The translations under genes and the position numbers were made by a program. Shown piece after piece: positions 33,901 to 45,896 of a DNA stretch of 64,000 nucleotides. Every line of letters begins with the position of its first letter. The first letter of the stretch is position 1. A model generated the notes under the pieces. The model was not told where the DNA came from. It saw nothing but the letters and a program-made list of their open reading frames with translations, and did no database searches. Source of the DNA: Chlamydomonas reinhardtii (Eukaryota; Chlorophyta; Chlorophyceae; Chlamydomonadales; Chlamydomonadaceae); contig NC_057006.1 in the NCBI RefSeq assembly GCF_000002595.2, positions 6,279,512 to 6,343,511 on the forward strand, given 5' to 3'.

Positions 33901-34887
33901 CAGATGCTGGAGGAGGACGACTTTGCGGAGGGCGCCGGCTCGGCCCTGGCGCTGGACAGCGAGGAGTACTTCATGCGCAGCACGGACCTGGCTGCGGCGG
34001 TGGAAGGCGTGCTGGCCGAGGTAGACGCCGAGGACAGCGCCCTCATACGGCGCGAGTTCGGGCTGGAAGAGGTGCCGCCGAATCTGATCCGGGGCGTGGG
34101 AGATCTGGATCTGGATCCGGGGCAGCCTGCAGGAACTGAAGCGGGCGGAACTGCTGGAGGTGTTGGAGGTGCTGGTGCGAGCGGGAGGCGGCGGCGGAGG
34201 AAGGCAGCGGGCGGCGCCGTGGCGGCGCCGATTGGCACGGTCTCAAGCGCGCAGGCGGCGGCGGTGGCGGCGGTGGCGCGCGGGCGGAAGGGCGCTCCAG
34301 CGGCGGTGGCGGAGGGCGCACAGCCGCGTGCGTCGGGGGCAGACCGTCTGCAGGTGAGCTGCGCGTTTGTCCGCGTCATGTGTTGTCTCTGCCAGCGCTC
34401 TGTACTGACACTGCGGGAATCGGGGTAACGTCTTGAGCATGTGCGTGCGGCCCTGGCATCTTGGCACTGAAACGACCAGGCTGCAGCTTGCACGACAATG
34501 GTCCCTCCCGTCTAGTCCACATGCTGCACGGTGGTCACTCCCTCGGCACATGTGATGTGCAATATGCCCATGCAGCTCGCCGGCCCGGCCAAGTCTGTGC
34601 CCCGGAAAGGCACGCGCGTGCGGCACGCCATTAAGAAGCTGCAGGACGCACTCGGAGACAAGCAGGCGGCGGCGGCGGAGGCCCAGGCCGCGGCAGGCGG
34701 CCGCAAGCCCCGCGGCAGGGGCCGTGCGGGGGCAACGGAGGCGGCGGAAGGCGAGGCGGCGGAGGGGCAGGAGGCGGAGAGTGGCGGCCTGGACACACCC
34801 GTGGCGCTGCTGCTGTCAGCCAGCCGTGACGCACGCCGATTGCCGGGCCGGTCGGCGGGCGCCTATGCGCGGAAGTCCTCTTTCTGA
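30978..34887 (+). CDS. RPOD: Plastid RNA polymerase sigma-70 factor
   Basis: Seven exons: 30978-31508, 31749-32258, 32530-32693, 32920-33228, 33466-33730, 33904-34353 and 34576-34887 (about 846 aa), all in phase. The first 340 residues are low complexity and include a plastid-targeting-like start rich in Ser, Ala and Pro. Region 1.2 is LLNPAEEQQLASAAQDFMEL (about 353-372). Region 2 covers ARAILAQKNYRLVV, FEDALTAGMEGLMRGI, KFRPDSGYRLSTYCTWWIR and the -10-recognising helix MSIRKTLSRQS. Region 3 is LPLSVLQSVEAL...DEAVAAELGWS. Region 4 starts AEVDAEDSALIRREFGLEE and ends VPRKGTRVRHAIKKLQDAL, with a Gly/Ala/Arg insert between. It directs the bacterial-type plastid RNA polymerase to -35/-10 promoters. 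Chlamydomonas is known to have a single such gene. The C-terminal extension (about 75 residues) is low complexity. Confidence 0.93.
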
Positions 34888-36444
34888 GCTGTGAGGAGTA
34901 TGACGGATCAGGGGACACGCGGGCAGGAAAGCGGGCAGCAATACAGGCAGGAATTAGGCAATACCACCCTGGTGTAGTGCAGCAGAATGTATGCGCGTTG
35001 GCGAGGCGATGAGAGATGCTGGCGTGGTCGGTGACGGAGCAGCATGCGTCCTGAGCCGCGGAGTGCTGCGAGGCGGATGGTGCAGGGACGGCTTGACGAG
35101 CAGGCTGCAGGAGTAGGAGCGGCCTGGCGTTTGGACGGTGTACCATACATTGCGCATAGTTAACACGTATTTCGTAGGTCAGCTTCGCGCAGCAGATAGG
35201 GGCCTAGTGGAACATGCAGGGCCGCGGCCATGCGTACGGGTGAGCTAGATGTGGTGTCGGGAAGGTCGTACTCAGCTCGTTAGAGGGTTCGCTGCTTCAG
35301 GCTTGCGACTATGCACGGGATACATACGTTGGGGTGTATTGAATGGGGTTTACTACCGTTTCGTTCGCTGATTTGATGCATTAATGCAAGGAAGAGCTGC
35401 CGTCTGAAGTGAGAGTGGCTGTCGAGTGTTAACGAGTGAGTGTACGCAGGGAGCCGCGTCCATGGGAGATGTTAGGTGGTGCGGCACGTTTTTGTGGGCG
35501 TCTGGACCAACAGTGAATAATTCCGTACCGTAGTCCACAGACCTTAGTAGCACTAGTGGCATTCTGGTGGCGGCGTACTCTGGCACGCTGCCACTGGGGC
35601 ATAAACGTGGTGTAAGGCATACTGTCGATGCCCGCGTGCGGCCGTGGCCTCTGGACCATCTGGTGGCAGCACCGTGCGGTGCGGGTGACGCGGCTGGCGA
35701 TGCTGCAGCTGGGGGGGGGGGCGGTGGGTGGCCGCCCCAGGCGCTGCAGCTGCTTGTCCGCCTGGTCGTGCAGGCGCAGCCAGGGCGGCCGGTGGAGCTG
35801 ACGGCGGCAGCGTAGTCACGACTCAGCCGACCCGGGGGCATTCGAGGCTCTCTCGCACTCGCCGTCCCACAAGAAGCAGCAATGTGTGTTTGACCTAGAA
35901 CCGGCGAAATACGGAATGGTGCAGGTTATTAGTGCTGAACAAACTGCAGCCTGACAACTCCTCAAACCATGGGCTTAGGCCGGGATTTGTCGTTGGGAAC
36001 TGCTCCCTCCTCTTCATCCACGGGCCCCGCCCCCATCGTCCAACACCACCGCCACTAAAAATGGCTGGATACACGAGCACCTCCCTGCCGGGCAGCTGCA
36101 CTCGGCATCAAATTGCTTCAACTTGGTTAAATCAGAACGAGATTGACAATTTTGGCACCCTACAGCCCTGCACTCTGCAACCAGGCTGCGGCTGATGTCG
36201 TCGAACCCGGTGTGTTACGAGTATCTGTGTGACCCCTAGTCACGTCGAAACTGTAAACCGTATGTAGCCAGTGCGCGCCCTGGGTCCTGATCGTAAGGTG
36301 ACGTCCGAATCACCCGACACCACGGCGATTCCGAAGTGGGCAGTCAAGCAGTCTCGCCCCTGCACCTACCGGAGCGGAGCGGACCAAATAATAAGTCGAA
36401 ACCTGGGGCTCCTAAGGATCCCACCACCCGCCGCCCCCAAAGGC
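34888..36444. other. RPOD downstream region
   Basis: Probably begins with a long RPOD 3' UTR; a TGTAA lies at 35,611-35,615. It contains the inverted partner of the dispersed repeat (35,205-35,395) and a GC-rich block (35,560-35,830) with a G-run. No gene is supported. Confidence 0.45.
35205..35395 (-). repeat. Dispersed repeat, copy 2
   Basis: Reverse-complement partner of 25,690-25,935 (see there). It sits within the probable RPOD 3' UTR, upstream of the TGTAA at 35,611. Confidence 0.55.
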
Positions 36445-36565
36445 TGCTAGAATATAAATTTGCTATACAATGACCTCAACCGACGCTTACCAGCGCCCCA
36501 ACCCCGCCTGCACCTGCCCACAGCATAAAGCGCACCAAGCGGCCATTGCGGCCGTGCATAAACAC

Positions 36566-36576
36566 ACACACACGCA

Positions 36577-36655
<79 letters not shown>
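36566..36655. repeat. (AC)n microsatellite
   Basis: An almost perfect dinucleotide run of about 36 AC units (36,581-36,655) is preceded by a shorter interrupted run. It lies just downstream of the 3' end of the minus-strand IQ-motif gene. Open frames through it (HTHTHT or CVCVCV) are artefacts. Confidence 0.95.
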
Positions 36656-36766
36656 ACCAGCGCGCGTCCACTCGCACCTCACCACACCTCTCCACAGCAC
36701 TTTGAACAACGCCTCACACGCCAAACCTCACCAGTCACCGTCGCTCATGTCAGGACGTCTCTTGCC

Positions 36767-39700
36767 TTACAAGGTCTGCCGGCTTACGTGGCAGCGGTCG
36801 CGGTAGCGCTGCCGGTTGATGCCCAGCGGCACTTGCACAGCGCTAAGCTGCATCTCCGTGTGCGCGTTGCCTTGGGCATCCACCACCGTCAGCAGCGGCA
36901 TGCGCAGCTCCCAGCCCGCTTCCAGCTCGCCCAGCTGGCCGCCCCCCGTGGAGCCGCCGCCCGCCGCCGCTGCTATGGAGCCCAAGCCGGCAAGCCAGCC
37001 GCCGCCAATGCTGCTGACGCTGCTGCCGACGCTGCTGCTAGCCGCGCCAACGCCGGCGCCGGCACTCGCACTGATGCCAACACCGACACCGACGCCCGCG
37101 CCGGTGCTTGGGCCGTAGCCGGTCAAGAGGTGCTGGTGCAGCGGGCTGGGGTGCAGCTGCATCAGCCCGGGCTGCGGCACAAGCGGCAGGTAGGCGGGCT
37201 GCATGTGCGCGTGGTGCTGGGCGTGGCGCGGCAGGCTGCCGAACAAGTGCGTGTGGAGGCTGGCCGCGGCCGCTGCCGCGTGGAGCACTCGCGGTAGCGA
37301 GCGCGCCAGGCCCGCGCCCCAGCCGCCCCGGCCGCCGCCCTCCACAACGCCCGCCTCTGCATCACCGGTACCTGGCTCATGTCCGTGTCCGTGCCCACGG
37401 CCGGCGCCGAAGCCGGCGCTACCTGCCGCCGAGGCCAGCGCCCCGCCCAGGGTGCGGCCCAGGCTGCCCAGCGTCTCCAGCGTGCGCTCCCGCAGGCTGC
37501 CCAGCTTGTGCATGAGGTCGTGCGCCGGCTCGAACGACAGCATCTGCGGGAGGCAGGCGGGGAGCGTGCACGCGTTTGGGAGGGGAAGGTTCAGGACACG
37601 CGCGGTGGCAGACGAGCTATGTGGCCGGGTGGCCAGGGCGGCGGACGCATGACCGATGTCCGGCAGACAGTGACACGGAGGAGGAGCAGATACTTGGGTG
37701 ACCCCACAGCCACAGACGTCTGCCGCTTCAAAAGCATAGCCGCCCTTAGCTCTCCGCTGACCTGCAGCGCCTCCTCCGCCTCGCGCTCCTCCTGCCGCAT
37801 GCGCGCCTGCATGTACATGCTCAGGCCCTGGTCCGAGCCCGCCTCAGACGCCGCCGCCGAGCTCAGCGCGCCGCCGCCGTCCCGCCAGAAGCCACCCGCC
37901 AGGATGCGCTCCACCTGTGTATGTGTAAAGATAAATCACAAAACGAAGCCCGCCCAGACGGCGCCGGTGTGTGTGTCTGTGTGTGCGCTTAAAAACCCAC
38001 AAAAAACGAAGCCTGCCAGACGTGCGTGTGTGTGTGTGTGTGCGTGTGTGTGTGTGCGTGTGTGCGAGCACGGCAGGAGTACGCAGTTGCTACGCGGTGC
38101 CTGTGCATGTGCGACATGGGTCCTATGGCAGTTGCTGGTACCGTGCCCCGTGACCCTGCAGTTCCATGCGGCCCTCCAGTCCACGGACCGCCCCCGCCCA
38201 CCTCGCTCATCATGACGTCCACCTCCGCCCGCCGCGGCACCCGCACCCGCAGCGTCGGCGGCGGCGCCGGAGCCGCCGCCCCCGCTGCTGCTGCGGCCCG
38301 GGGCGGCTCCCCCATGTCAAACCACACCCTCCGCTGCAGCCCGATCAGGCGCGCCGGCCGGCCGCAGGTCGTGAAGCTGCTGACCTCGGGCAGCTCCGGC
38401 GGTACCGGCGCCAGGAACTGCGCCGGCGGCAAGAATGACGGCGGGAAGAGAGTTGGAGAGGCGGCAAGCCAGGCGCACTCGTTGCGCTAAAAGGCATGCC
38501 ACAATAATGCCAACATGAGCATACTGCGTTTTGTGCACGTTGCACCGCTACCGGCACCGGCGGCCGGACCGCCCTGGACTCACCCTCCGCCTCGCAAACA
38601 CCAGGTAGCCGCGTTTCTGGCCGGCGGCGGCGGCGGCCGACGAGACGGCGCCCGTGACGCCCCCGCTGGTCTGCGGGTCGCCTTCGCTGCCGGCGGCCTG
38701 CAGCGTCTGCACGCGCCACACGATAAGGCGGAGGTAGAGGCGCCGGATGCGGAAGCCGCGCCACGACGCCTGGATGACCGCCGCAGCCTTGTGCCTACAG
38801 AGCAGAGACCAGCGGGCGTTGAGGATGCTGTTAAAGGGGCGGTGGGGCCGCATGCAACGCTGGCACGCAAGGAGTTCAGCTGCGTGTGCAGCGAAAACGC
38901 AAGGAGAGAGGGCTGGCATTATGCGCGTAACCCACTAGTGTATCCCGTTGCGACAACAACACGCATACGACGGCGCACCGTTGTGCAGTGCTAAACTGGT
39001 GTGTGATCTGCGACGTCTTGGCAACCCCGGCGGCAGCTCGACGCGCTGTGCCAGCGCCCAGCCCTGCCTGCGCGCCCCCGCCGCCGCCCCCGGGGCCGCT
39101 GCGCCGCATTGGAGCCTCAGCCGCCGGCGACAGCTGCACCGGCGAAGCGGCGCCGCCGGGGCTTGGCAGCGACGCACCCGAGGCTTGGTGCCGCAGGTTG
39201 GCTGCTGCTGCTGTTGCTGCTGCGGCAGCGGCAACCGCCAGGACGCCGTTCCCGCCGTTCCCGCCCCGGAGCACGCCGTTCCGGTAGATGCCGCCCGCAC
39301 CCATGCCTCCCGCGCCCCGAGCGCCGGTGCCTACGCTGCCGCTGCTGCGTCTCGCAAACTCGGGTGGAAGGCTTGCGTGACCGGCAGCAGACGAAGCAGC
39401 AGCAGATGTGGCGGCAGCTCCTGATGTGGACACAGCAGCCGACGAAGCGCCAGAGCTAGCGCCTGTTGCTGTTGCTGCTGCTACCGTTGCTGCAGCAATC
39501 GCGATCTCCCCTACGCCTGGCGATGTGGCCGCGAAAGCAGGCATAGCCGCCGCCGCCGATGGTGCAGATGTCCGATGCGGCCGCGGCCGCAGCAGCTCGG
39601 GAGCGGGGGCGCCCTCAACCGAGCTGCCGGACGCAAGAGGCTGGATCTGGATTTCTGACGTGGTTGCGTACGACGGAGAATCCACTGCTGTGAGCCCGCC

Positions 39701-40510
39701 GCGGCCGCACGCCGCCGCCGCGATGGCAAGCGGCTGACTTGCGACCCAGCCCGGCACCGCGAGGGGCACCGGCACGGTTACCGGCGCCGGCCGCCCTGCC
39801 GCACAGTTCAATGCCACTGGAGCGTTACAGCTCCTCAAGGCAGTGGTCGAGTCTGCCGTAAGCTCGCTGGCTGAAGAATATGTATGTGTGGCGCATGTTG
39901 CGCTGCTGCAACCCTGCTGCTGCACCCCCCTGCCGCTGCTGCTGTCACTGCCACTGCTGGCGGCGCCGTCGGCCGGCCAAGGGCCTGCAGGCGGCAGCGC
40001 CGCGGCGGCTGGCCGCGCGTCACTGATAGCATTATGAATAGTGGTGCTGCTGGTGCCATTGCTACTGCTAGGAGTGGTACACCTGCTGCAACTGGTGATG
40101 TTACAGGTCTGTGCAGTGGGAGCGGCACTAGAGAGCGCCGCCGCGCCAGGTGCTGGCGCCGTCAGCTCTGCCGCCCTGGCTGCGTCAGTGCTGCGTCCGC
40201 AGTTCAATCGCGCGCCAGAGTCCACGTCCGTCATTAGGAAGGGTTCGCTGCTGCTAACGCTGGCAGCGTGCGAAGGCGGTGCGCCGCTCGCGGTTCCGCT
40301 GTCGAGGGGGTTCCTAAAGCCTCCTTGCAGCAGGGTTGGGCTCCCGCAGCCCAGCCCCGGAAGGATGGCCGGCACAGGGAGGCCATTGCAGCCGTGCGCT
40401 GAGTAAGGAGATGACGCCGCCGCTAGCACTGCTGAGGACGCCACGCTCCACGCACCGTTATGTCCGCCATCCAAATGACCGGAGCTCCTCTGAGTGGCCG
40501 CGAGGGACAT
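36767..40510 (-). CDS. IQ-motif, low-complexity protein, function unknown
   Basis: Five exons on the minus strand: 40510-38979, 38794-38584, 38417-38202, 37914-37762 and 37543-36767 (962 aa). Junction phases agree throughout; the fourth exon uses a GTCAGC donor. Residues 1-510 are Ser/Ala/Gly-rich and probably disordered. At the second exon HKAAAVIQASWRGFRIRRLY is a good IQ motif (calmodulin binding), followed by VWRVQTLQAA. The third exon (VPPELPEVSSFTTCGR, LIGLQRRVWFDMG, LRVRVPRRAEVDVMMSE) looks folded. The fourth is helical (MYMQARMRQEEREAEEAL). The last has GELEAGWELRMPLLTVVDAQG, NAHTEMQLSAVQVPLGINRQ and Gly-rich tracts. I do not recognise the family. The end is uncertain: a GTAAGC donor at about 36,792 could splice onward instead of using the stop at 36767. 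Confidence 0.65.
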
Positions 40511-40952
40511 CAGTCTACCTTAACCGCCACTCACAACATTCTATTATGCTGCGTGCCTGCCAAACTCGACATCCGGCAGCAAACGTTTTGCCAAACGTGC
40601 GCAACCGGCCCCCACGCTAGCCCTTGACGAGTCTGCCTACGGCGACGGTTCAGAGTGATAACTTCCCTCGAGTCCAAGAGACCCGCTCGCGCTGAAAGGA
40701 TTCCTTTCGGACACTCAGGTAGTCAGGGCAGTGCGACGGTCACTGGAGCGGATTTTGCTTGCTTATTGTTGGATTTGTTTGTTGCTTGACGTAAAAATCA
40801 CCGAAGCTCCGGACTTCGAGTGGCACTGAATGTGGACTTGATGGAAACCCCATTTTGAACGATGTAAATGGCAGCCCACCCAGCCAGTCTGAATACAACA
40901 GTCCCACCAAGCGCGGATATAATACATCGTGAATGGCAAAACAATAGCAACA
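40511..40952. promoter_or_regulatory. Divergent upstream region, IQ protein / lipase
   Basis: 442 bp between outward start codons with an AT-richer middle (40,740-40,930). No specific promoter motif was identified. Confidence 0.4.
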
Positions 40953-43900
40953 ATGCAAGCGTACACCGGGCAAACCAAGCTTCGGCCTGGGCGCGGGACA
41001 GGGAGTGCCGCTCCCACCGAGCCCAGGACTCGCACCTGTGTAGTTACAAGAGTGCTAGCGCCACCTGAAGCGCCAGGAAGGAGGCCCCGTAGCGCCTCGT
41101 CTCTGACGCAAGATGGGCAAGCGTCGCCCGCACCTTCAACGCCAACGACAGCAGCTTCTGTGTGGTCGAGCACCACTAGCTATATGAGCCAGCTATTGTC
41201 GCACTTTGTGAGGGTTCCGACGTTTGCGTCGCCAGACCAGGTGAGCTCAGCGGTCGGAGATGCTGACGTCGCTCGGCGCACGCCTGGCTCGACGAGCTGA
41301 CGGTGCACGCGGAGCTGGCGTGGCCAAGTTCTAAACCCGCGCAATCCCGGCGTTATGGCAATGCGACAACGCAGGTCCTGCGTGAGGCGAGGGACAAGGA
41401 GCGCGAGCTGCAGAACGCGAGGGCGCCCACGGATGTCAGCGGATTTCTTGCGCCCGTTGGCGTTTGGGAGCTGAAGCACCTGCGCAAGCTGTCGTCCCTT
41501 ACCAGCCTTACCTACTACATGCACCTGGTGACGGTGAGTGCGCGTGTTGGAGAGTTGGGGCGCGTGCGTGCGTGCTCGCTAGCCGCCGCGTGGCGCGTAA
41601 GCGTGGCGCGCGAGCGTTAGCCAGGGTTAGCCTCGCGGGTGTTCAGACCTGCAGCCGCCGCAGCTGCGGTGGGTAAGGGCCAGTTGGCTCTGGAGCGGGG
41701 CAGCGGTGTTGCGCGGAGCCGCGGAGGGTTCGAGAAGGACCGCCGGGCAGGTCCGCCGTAACGCACGCAGAGGGGGTAGCTGCCGAAGGTTGTTGGGCGC
41801 AGTGGAGGAGTGGTTTCCCGGTACTCGGTAACGCACGTTGCCCAGACCCCGCCATCAAACCAGGACTTGCCTGACAGCATCCGCCAGGGCCTGCCGGCGT
41901 CTGCCGTGCCGTGCTGCTGTGCTCGCTCCGTCCTATTTAGCATTTCCTTTCGCCCTTCCTTCCCTGCCTCCTGAACCCCCCTGCCCCTGTGCCGACCCCC
42001 GCACTACCTACCTCGCTCCCCTCCCACAGCCCCGGCGGCTGCAGCTGATGCACGGGCTGGACCTGGTGGTGACCAGCCGCGCCTGCGACGTGCGGCCGTA
42101 CGAGCACAACCGCACCGCCGAGGAGTGCGGTGCCGACGGCGACGGCATGGCCGTCTCGTTCGCCGAGGCGCGCCAGGTGTATGCCGAGCTGAAGCGCGGC
42201 ACGGGCGGCGCCAGCGGCAGCGGTAGCAACGGGGCGGCGGCGGCGCCGGTGGCGGTGGCGGCGGGCGTGTCCAACATCGTGGCGCTGCCGCGCGAGCTGC
42301 CGTTCGTGCCGCTTCCCGGCGGCGCGACGGAGGGTGGCGAGGCGGGAGCGGAGGCCGCCGCCGGGGCGGCGGCAGCAGCCGCAGCCGCAGCTGGGGAAGG
42401 CACCGGGCCGGGGGCCCAGGGGCAGGGGGCAGGGGGCCTACAGCTGCCGTTGGCCTCGACCGAGGCCATCGGCCGCATGCTGCGCAGCCCGGCGGAGGTG
42501 GTGTCGGCAAAGCTTGCTGAGGCGGCCCTGGCGGCCTCGGCCGCCGCCGCCGCCAGCCCGCTCGGCGCCGCCGCCGAGAGCTTTTACGCTGGGCTGGCCT
42601 CGCTGCCCATCCCGCTGGCCGGCGGCCTGGTGGGCGCCAACAACAAGGCCGCCAACACACTGCTGGCGCCGCCGAACGGGGCGGCGGCCAGCAGCAGTGG
42701 CGGCGGTGGTGGTAGCGGTGGCGCGGCGGCAGCGTCTGAGGTTGTGGGCTCGTCGCGGGGCGCCCAGGGAGCGGACCCTGCGGACCCCGGCGCACCCAAC
42801 ACCAGCGGCAAGGCCACTGCCGCCTCCATCGCGGCCATGGCAACTGCCGAGCTGCGCTCCCGCCGCCTGGGCGGCACCGGTCCTGCCAAGACGGGGGGCA
42901 GCGGCGCCGCCAGCAGCGGCAGCAGCAGCGGCGGTATTGGTGCGGGTGGCATGGCGCCAGTAACGGCTGGCGGCATGCGTTTGTCACCCGCCGCCACCGC
43001 CTTCTCCGCCCCTCCCGCTGCCACCGTCTCCTCCCTGGCCTCCACGGACGCCGGGACTGCGCTGGTGCCGGTGGCTTCATCCTCGGCGGCTTCCCTCACC
43101 TTCTCCTCCAGCTCTGCCTACTCCTGCCCCTCAGAATGGTTTGTGGTGGACGACCCTGCCTCGGCCACACGCATCTTCGTCATCCAGGTAGGAACCGTGG
43201 GAACCTTTAAGGAGTTGAGGTGTGCGCCTAGAAAGTAAGGAAATGCGGGTAGGTGAATGCATGCAAGAAGACAGCGTTCTGATACTACGGCAAACCCTCA
43301 CAAGCGGTACTCGCGCCGCCTCCACAACAGGGCTCGGACACGCTGGACCACTGGAAGCTGAACCTGACGTTCGACCCGGTGGTGTTTGAGGAGCCGGCCC
43401 TGGGCGTCAAGGTGCACCGCGGCGTGTACGAGGCGGCGCTGGTGCTGTACGAGCGCTTCCTGCCGCTGGTGTACGAACACCTGGAGGCGTCGCCCTTCTC
43501 CAAGGTCACCTTCACGGTGAGGGGTTGGAGGGGTGGGTGGAGAGGTGGCTTTCAGTTATCTCGCACGAGGACTGGAAGTACCAAGCCAGGGGTAAGCGGG
43601 GTGGGCGGGAGCGGGGCAGACTGGAGAGGAGTTCCAAGTGGACCGGGCACTCTACGGCACCTGTGCCTGTGCCTGACACCGCACCTGTGCTGCCTCCATG
43701 CCGTCCGCCCCCCCGACCCTCAGGGCCATTCCATCGGTGGCTCCATGGCCACGCTGCTGATGCTCATGTACCGCAACCGGGGCGTGCTGCCGCCGCACTC
43801 CATCGCCACCGTCTACACCTTTGGCGCGCCCGCCGTGTTCTGCCAGCAGCAGCAACCGGCCGTAGCCGACGCCTCTTCGGCCTGCTGCAACGGCAGTAGC

Positions 43901-45896
43901 AGCAACGGCAGTAGCACGCCCGCCAGCGGCAGCTCCAGCCCGAGGAGCGGCAGCCCCGGCTCAGCCTCGGCCTCGTCGCTGCCGGCCGGCAGTGGCAGCG
44001 GTGCCGGCGGCATGTCGCTGTGGGCGCTGGGCCTGAGCGGCTTTGGCATGGGCGGCGCCAGTCTGGCCGGCGGCGGCAGCACCAGCGCCCCTAGCAGTAC
44101 CGCCGGCCTGGCGAGTGTGGACGGCGGCGCCGTGGCGGCTGGCGGCGGCGGCAGCGGCTTCAACTCATCAGGGCTGGGCTTCATGAGCGTCGAGGTGCGG
44201 CCAGGGTTGGTCTGGGAGGGACGGGCTGGCTGCAAGGCGGCTACTGAGGGACGGACACGGGCTGTGTGTTCTGGCATGTCAAGCACTTTCGCCGCTCGTA
44301 ACCTATCTGCAAAACTCACTGTGTGTGTCGTGGTGTGCCACGCAGGACCCCCAGGCGGTCTCGATGCCGCCGGGCGCCGCCCAGGCGCCCTCGCCCGCGT
44401 CCGCGCCGGCGCCCACCGCCGGCCCCGGCCACAACAGCCACAGCAGCCACAGCAAGGCCGGCCCCGCCGCCGCCAAGAGCTGCGCCTGCGGTGTTGACGG
44501 GCTGCTGACGCGGCTGGGGCTGGCGCCGCACGTGGTGCGCAACGTGGTGATGGCGCGGGACGTGGTGCCGCGCGCCTTCGCGTGCGACTACAGCCTGGTG
44601 GCGGACATCCTCAAGGGCTGGGGGCCGGCCTTCCGGGAGCACTGCTGCCTCAACAGGTGGGAGCAGGGGGGGCGTGTGGCGGGCGTGCTGCAGAGTGCTC
44701 GGGGCGGGTGGGGCGGGTGGCGCGGGGGGGACGCAGGCTGCAGCTGGGGCTGTGCTTGGGCCGGACACGGGGCAACCATGGCCCGCGGTCAGGGCGCGGG
44801 TGCTGTAGATGGTGCGGTGGGTTGCGTGACCTGTGGCTCAGTTGCTGGCACGACTGACACGACGCCGGGCGGCCCTCCGCGCAGGCACGGCCGCAAGCAC
44901 CTGTACTACTTCGTGGGGCGCATGTGCATCCTGCAGCCGGACGCCTGGCACAGCTTCGTGGGCGGCGACCCGGAGCACCCCATGCTGCCGCCCGGCCCCG
45001 AGCTGTACGCGCTGGCGGAGCCCGAGGACGCCGCCGCTGCCCGCGCCCACTACCCCGCCCTGTCCGACCTGCCCATCCTCAACGCCGTCACCAGCAATGG
45101 CCACACCCGCGGCAGCGGCGGCAACGGCGCCAACGCCGCCGTCAACGCCGCCGTCAACGCCTCCGGCCCCAGCGCCGCCGCCTCCGGCGGCGGCGGCGGC
45201 TCGCAGCAGCCGACCGCGGCGGCTGCTGTGCCGTCCACCGCCAACTTCGGCACGGCGCTGGTGGCGTCGGCGGCGCAGCGGGAGCGCGACGCGCGCGGCG
45301 GCGGCTCTCGTCTGCAGCCGCGCAGTGTGGTGGAGGCGGTGTGGGAGATCATGGACAACCCGCACCCTCTGGAGACACTGGCGGACCCGGGCGCCTACCT
45401 GGCCTCCGGCAGCATCTCCCGCTACCACAACCCGGAGCACTACACCAAGGCGCTGGGCCGCCTGACGCACCTGAAGCGGCTGGCGGAGCGGCGGCAGCAC
45501 CCGCACGGCCAGGCGCAGCAGAAGCAGGCGCAGCCGCAGGCCGGCGAGGGCGGCATCCGCAGCATGTTCGCGGGGCGCAACATCCGCAGCTTTGGCGGCG
45601 GTGTGCGCAGCGGCAGCGGCAGTGGCAGCGCCGGCCGGCGGGGGCTGCTGCACCAGCAGGCGGCCTCCAACGGCACCGCGGCTGACGCGGTGCTGGCCAG
45701 TGGCGCCGCCGGCGCGGCCGCCGCGGCCTGGGGCAGCGCGCCGCAGCTGGCGGACCTGGTGAGCGGCAACGGCGGCCGCGCGAGTGCGGGCTACGAGGGC
45801 GGCGTGTGGGACAGCAGTGACGGGCTGGACCTGCACCTCAGCGACTTCATGGGCGCCTCCGCGGTGGGCGCCGCCGACCCACACGCCTGCCGGTGA
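40953..45896 (+). CDS. Class-3 lipase, plastid PLIP-like
   Basis: Seven exons: 40953-41240, 41297-41533, 42030-43187, 43331-43516, 43724-44194, 44346-44656 and 44885-45896 (1,220 aa). The first intron is only 56 nt with a weak acceptor, so that junction is less sure. The N-terminus (MQAYTGQTKLRPGRGTGSAA...) lacks acidic residues for about 20 positions, like a chloroplast transit peptide. WFVVDDPASATRIFVIQGSD opens the alpha/beta-hydrolase core. GVKVHRGVYEAALVLYERFL follows, then the nucleophile elbow GHSIGG (Ser626) and TFGAPAVF. VVMARDVVPRAFACDY holds the probable catalytic Asp, and SRYHNPEHYTKAL the probable His. Large Ala/Gly/Ser inserts expand the protein well beyond the roughly 650 residues of plant PLIP1. 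Plant relatives release acyl groups from plastid membrane glycerolipids. It is not evidently PGD1. All other junctions are in phase. Confidence 0.85.

Noticed and set aside
36447-36724. Frames made of VCVCVC or HTHTHT repeats
   Set aside because: Translations of the (AC)n microsatellite.
42004-43080. Minus-strand frame of 358 codons rich in Arg and Pro
   Set aside because: Antisense shadow of the third lipase exon; no start context, splice signals or recognisable motifs.
40953-45896. Identity of the lipase as PGD1
   Set aside because: PGD1 is another class-3 lipase of this alga, but the large inserts and the match to PLIP-type landmarks do not let me assign that name.
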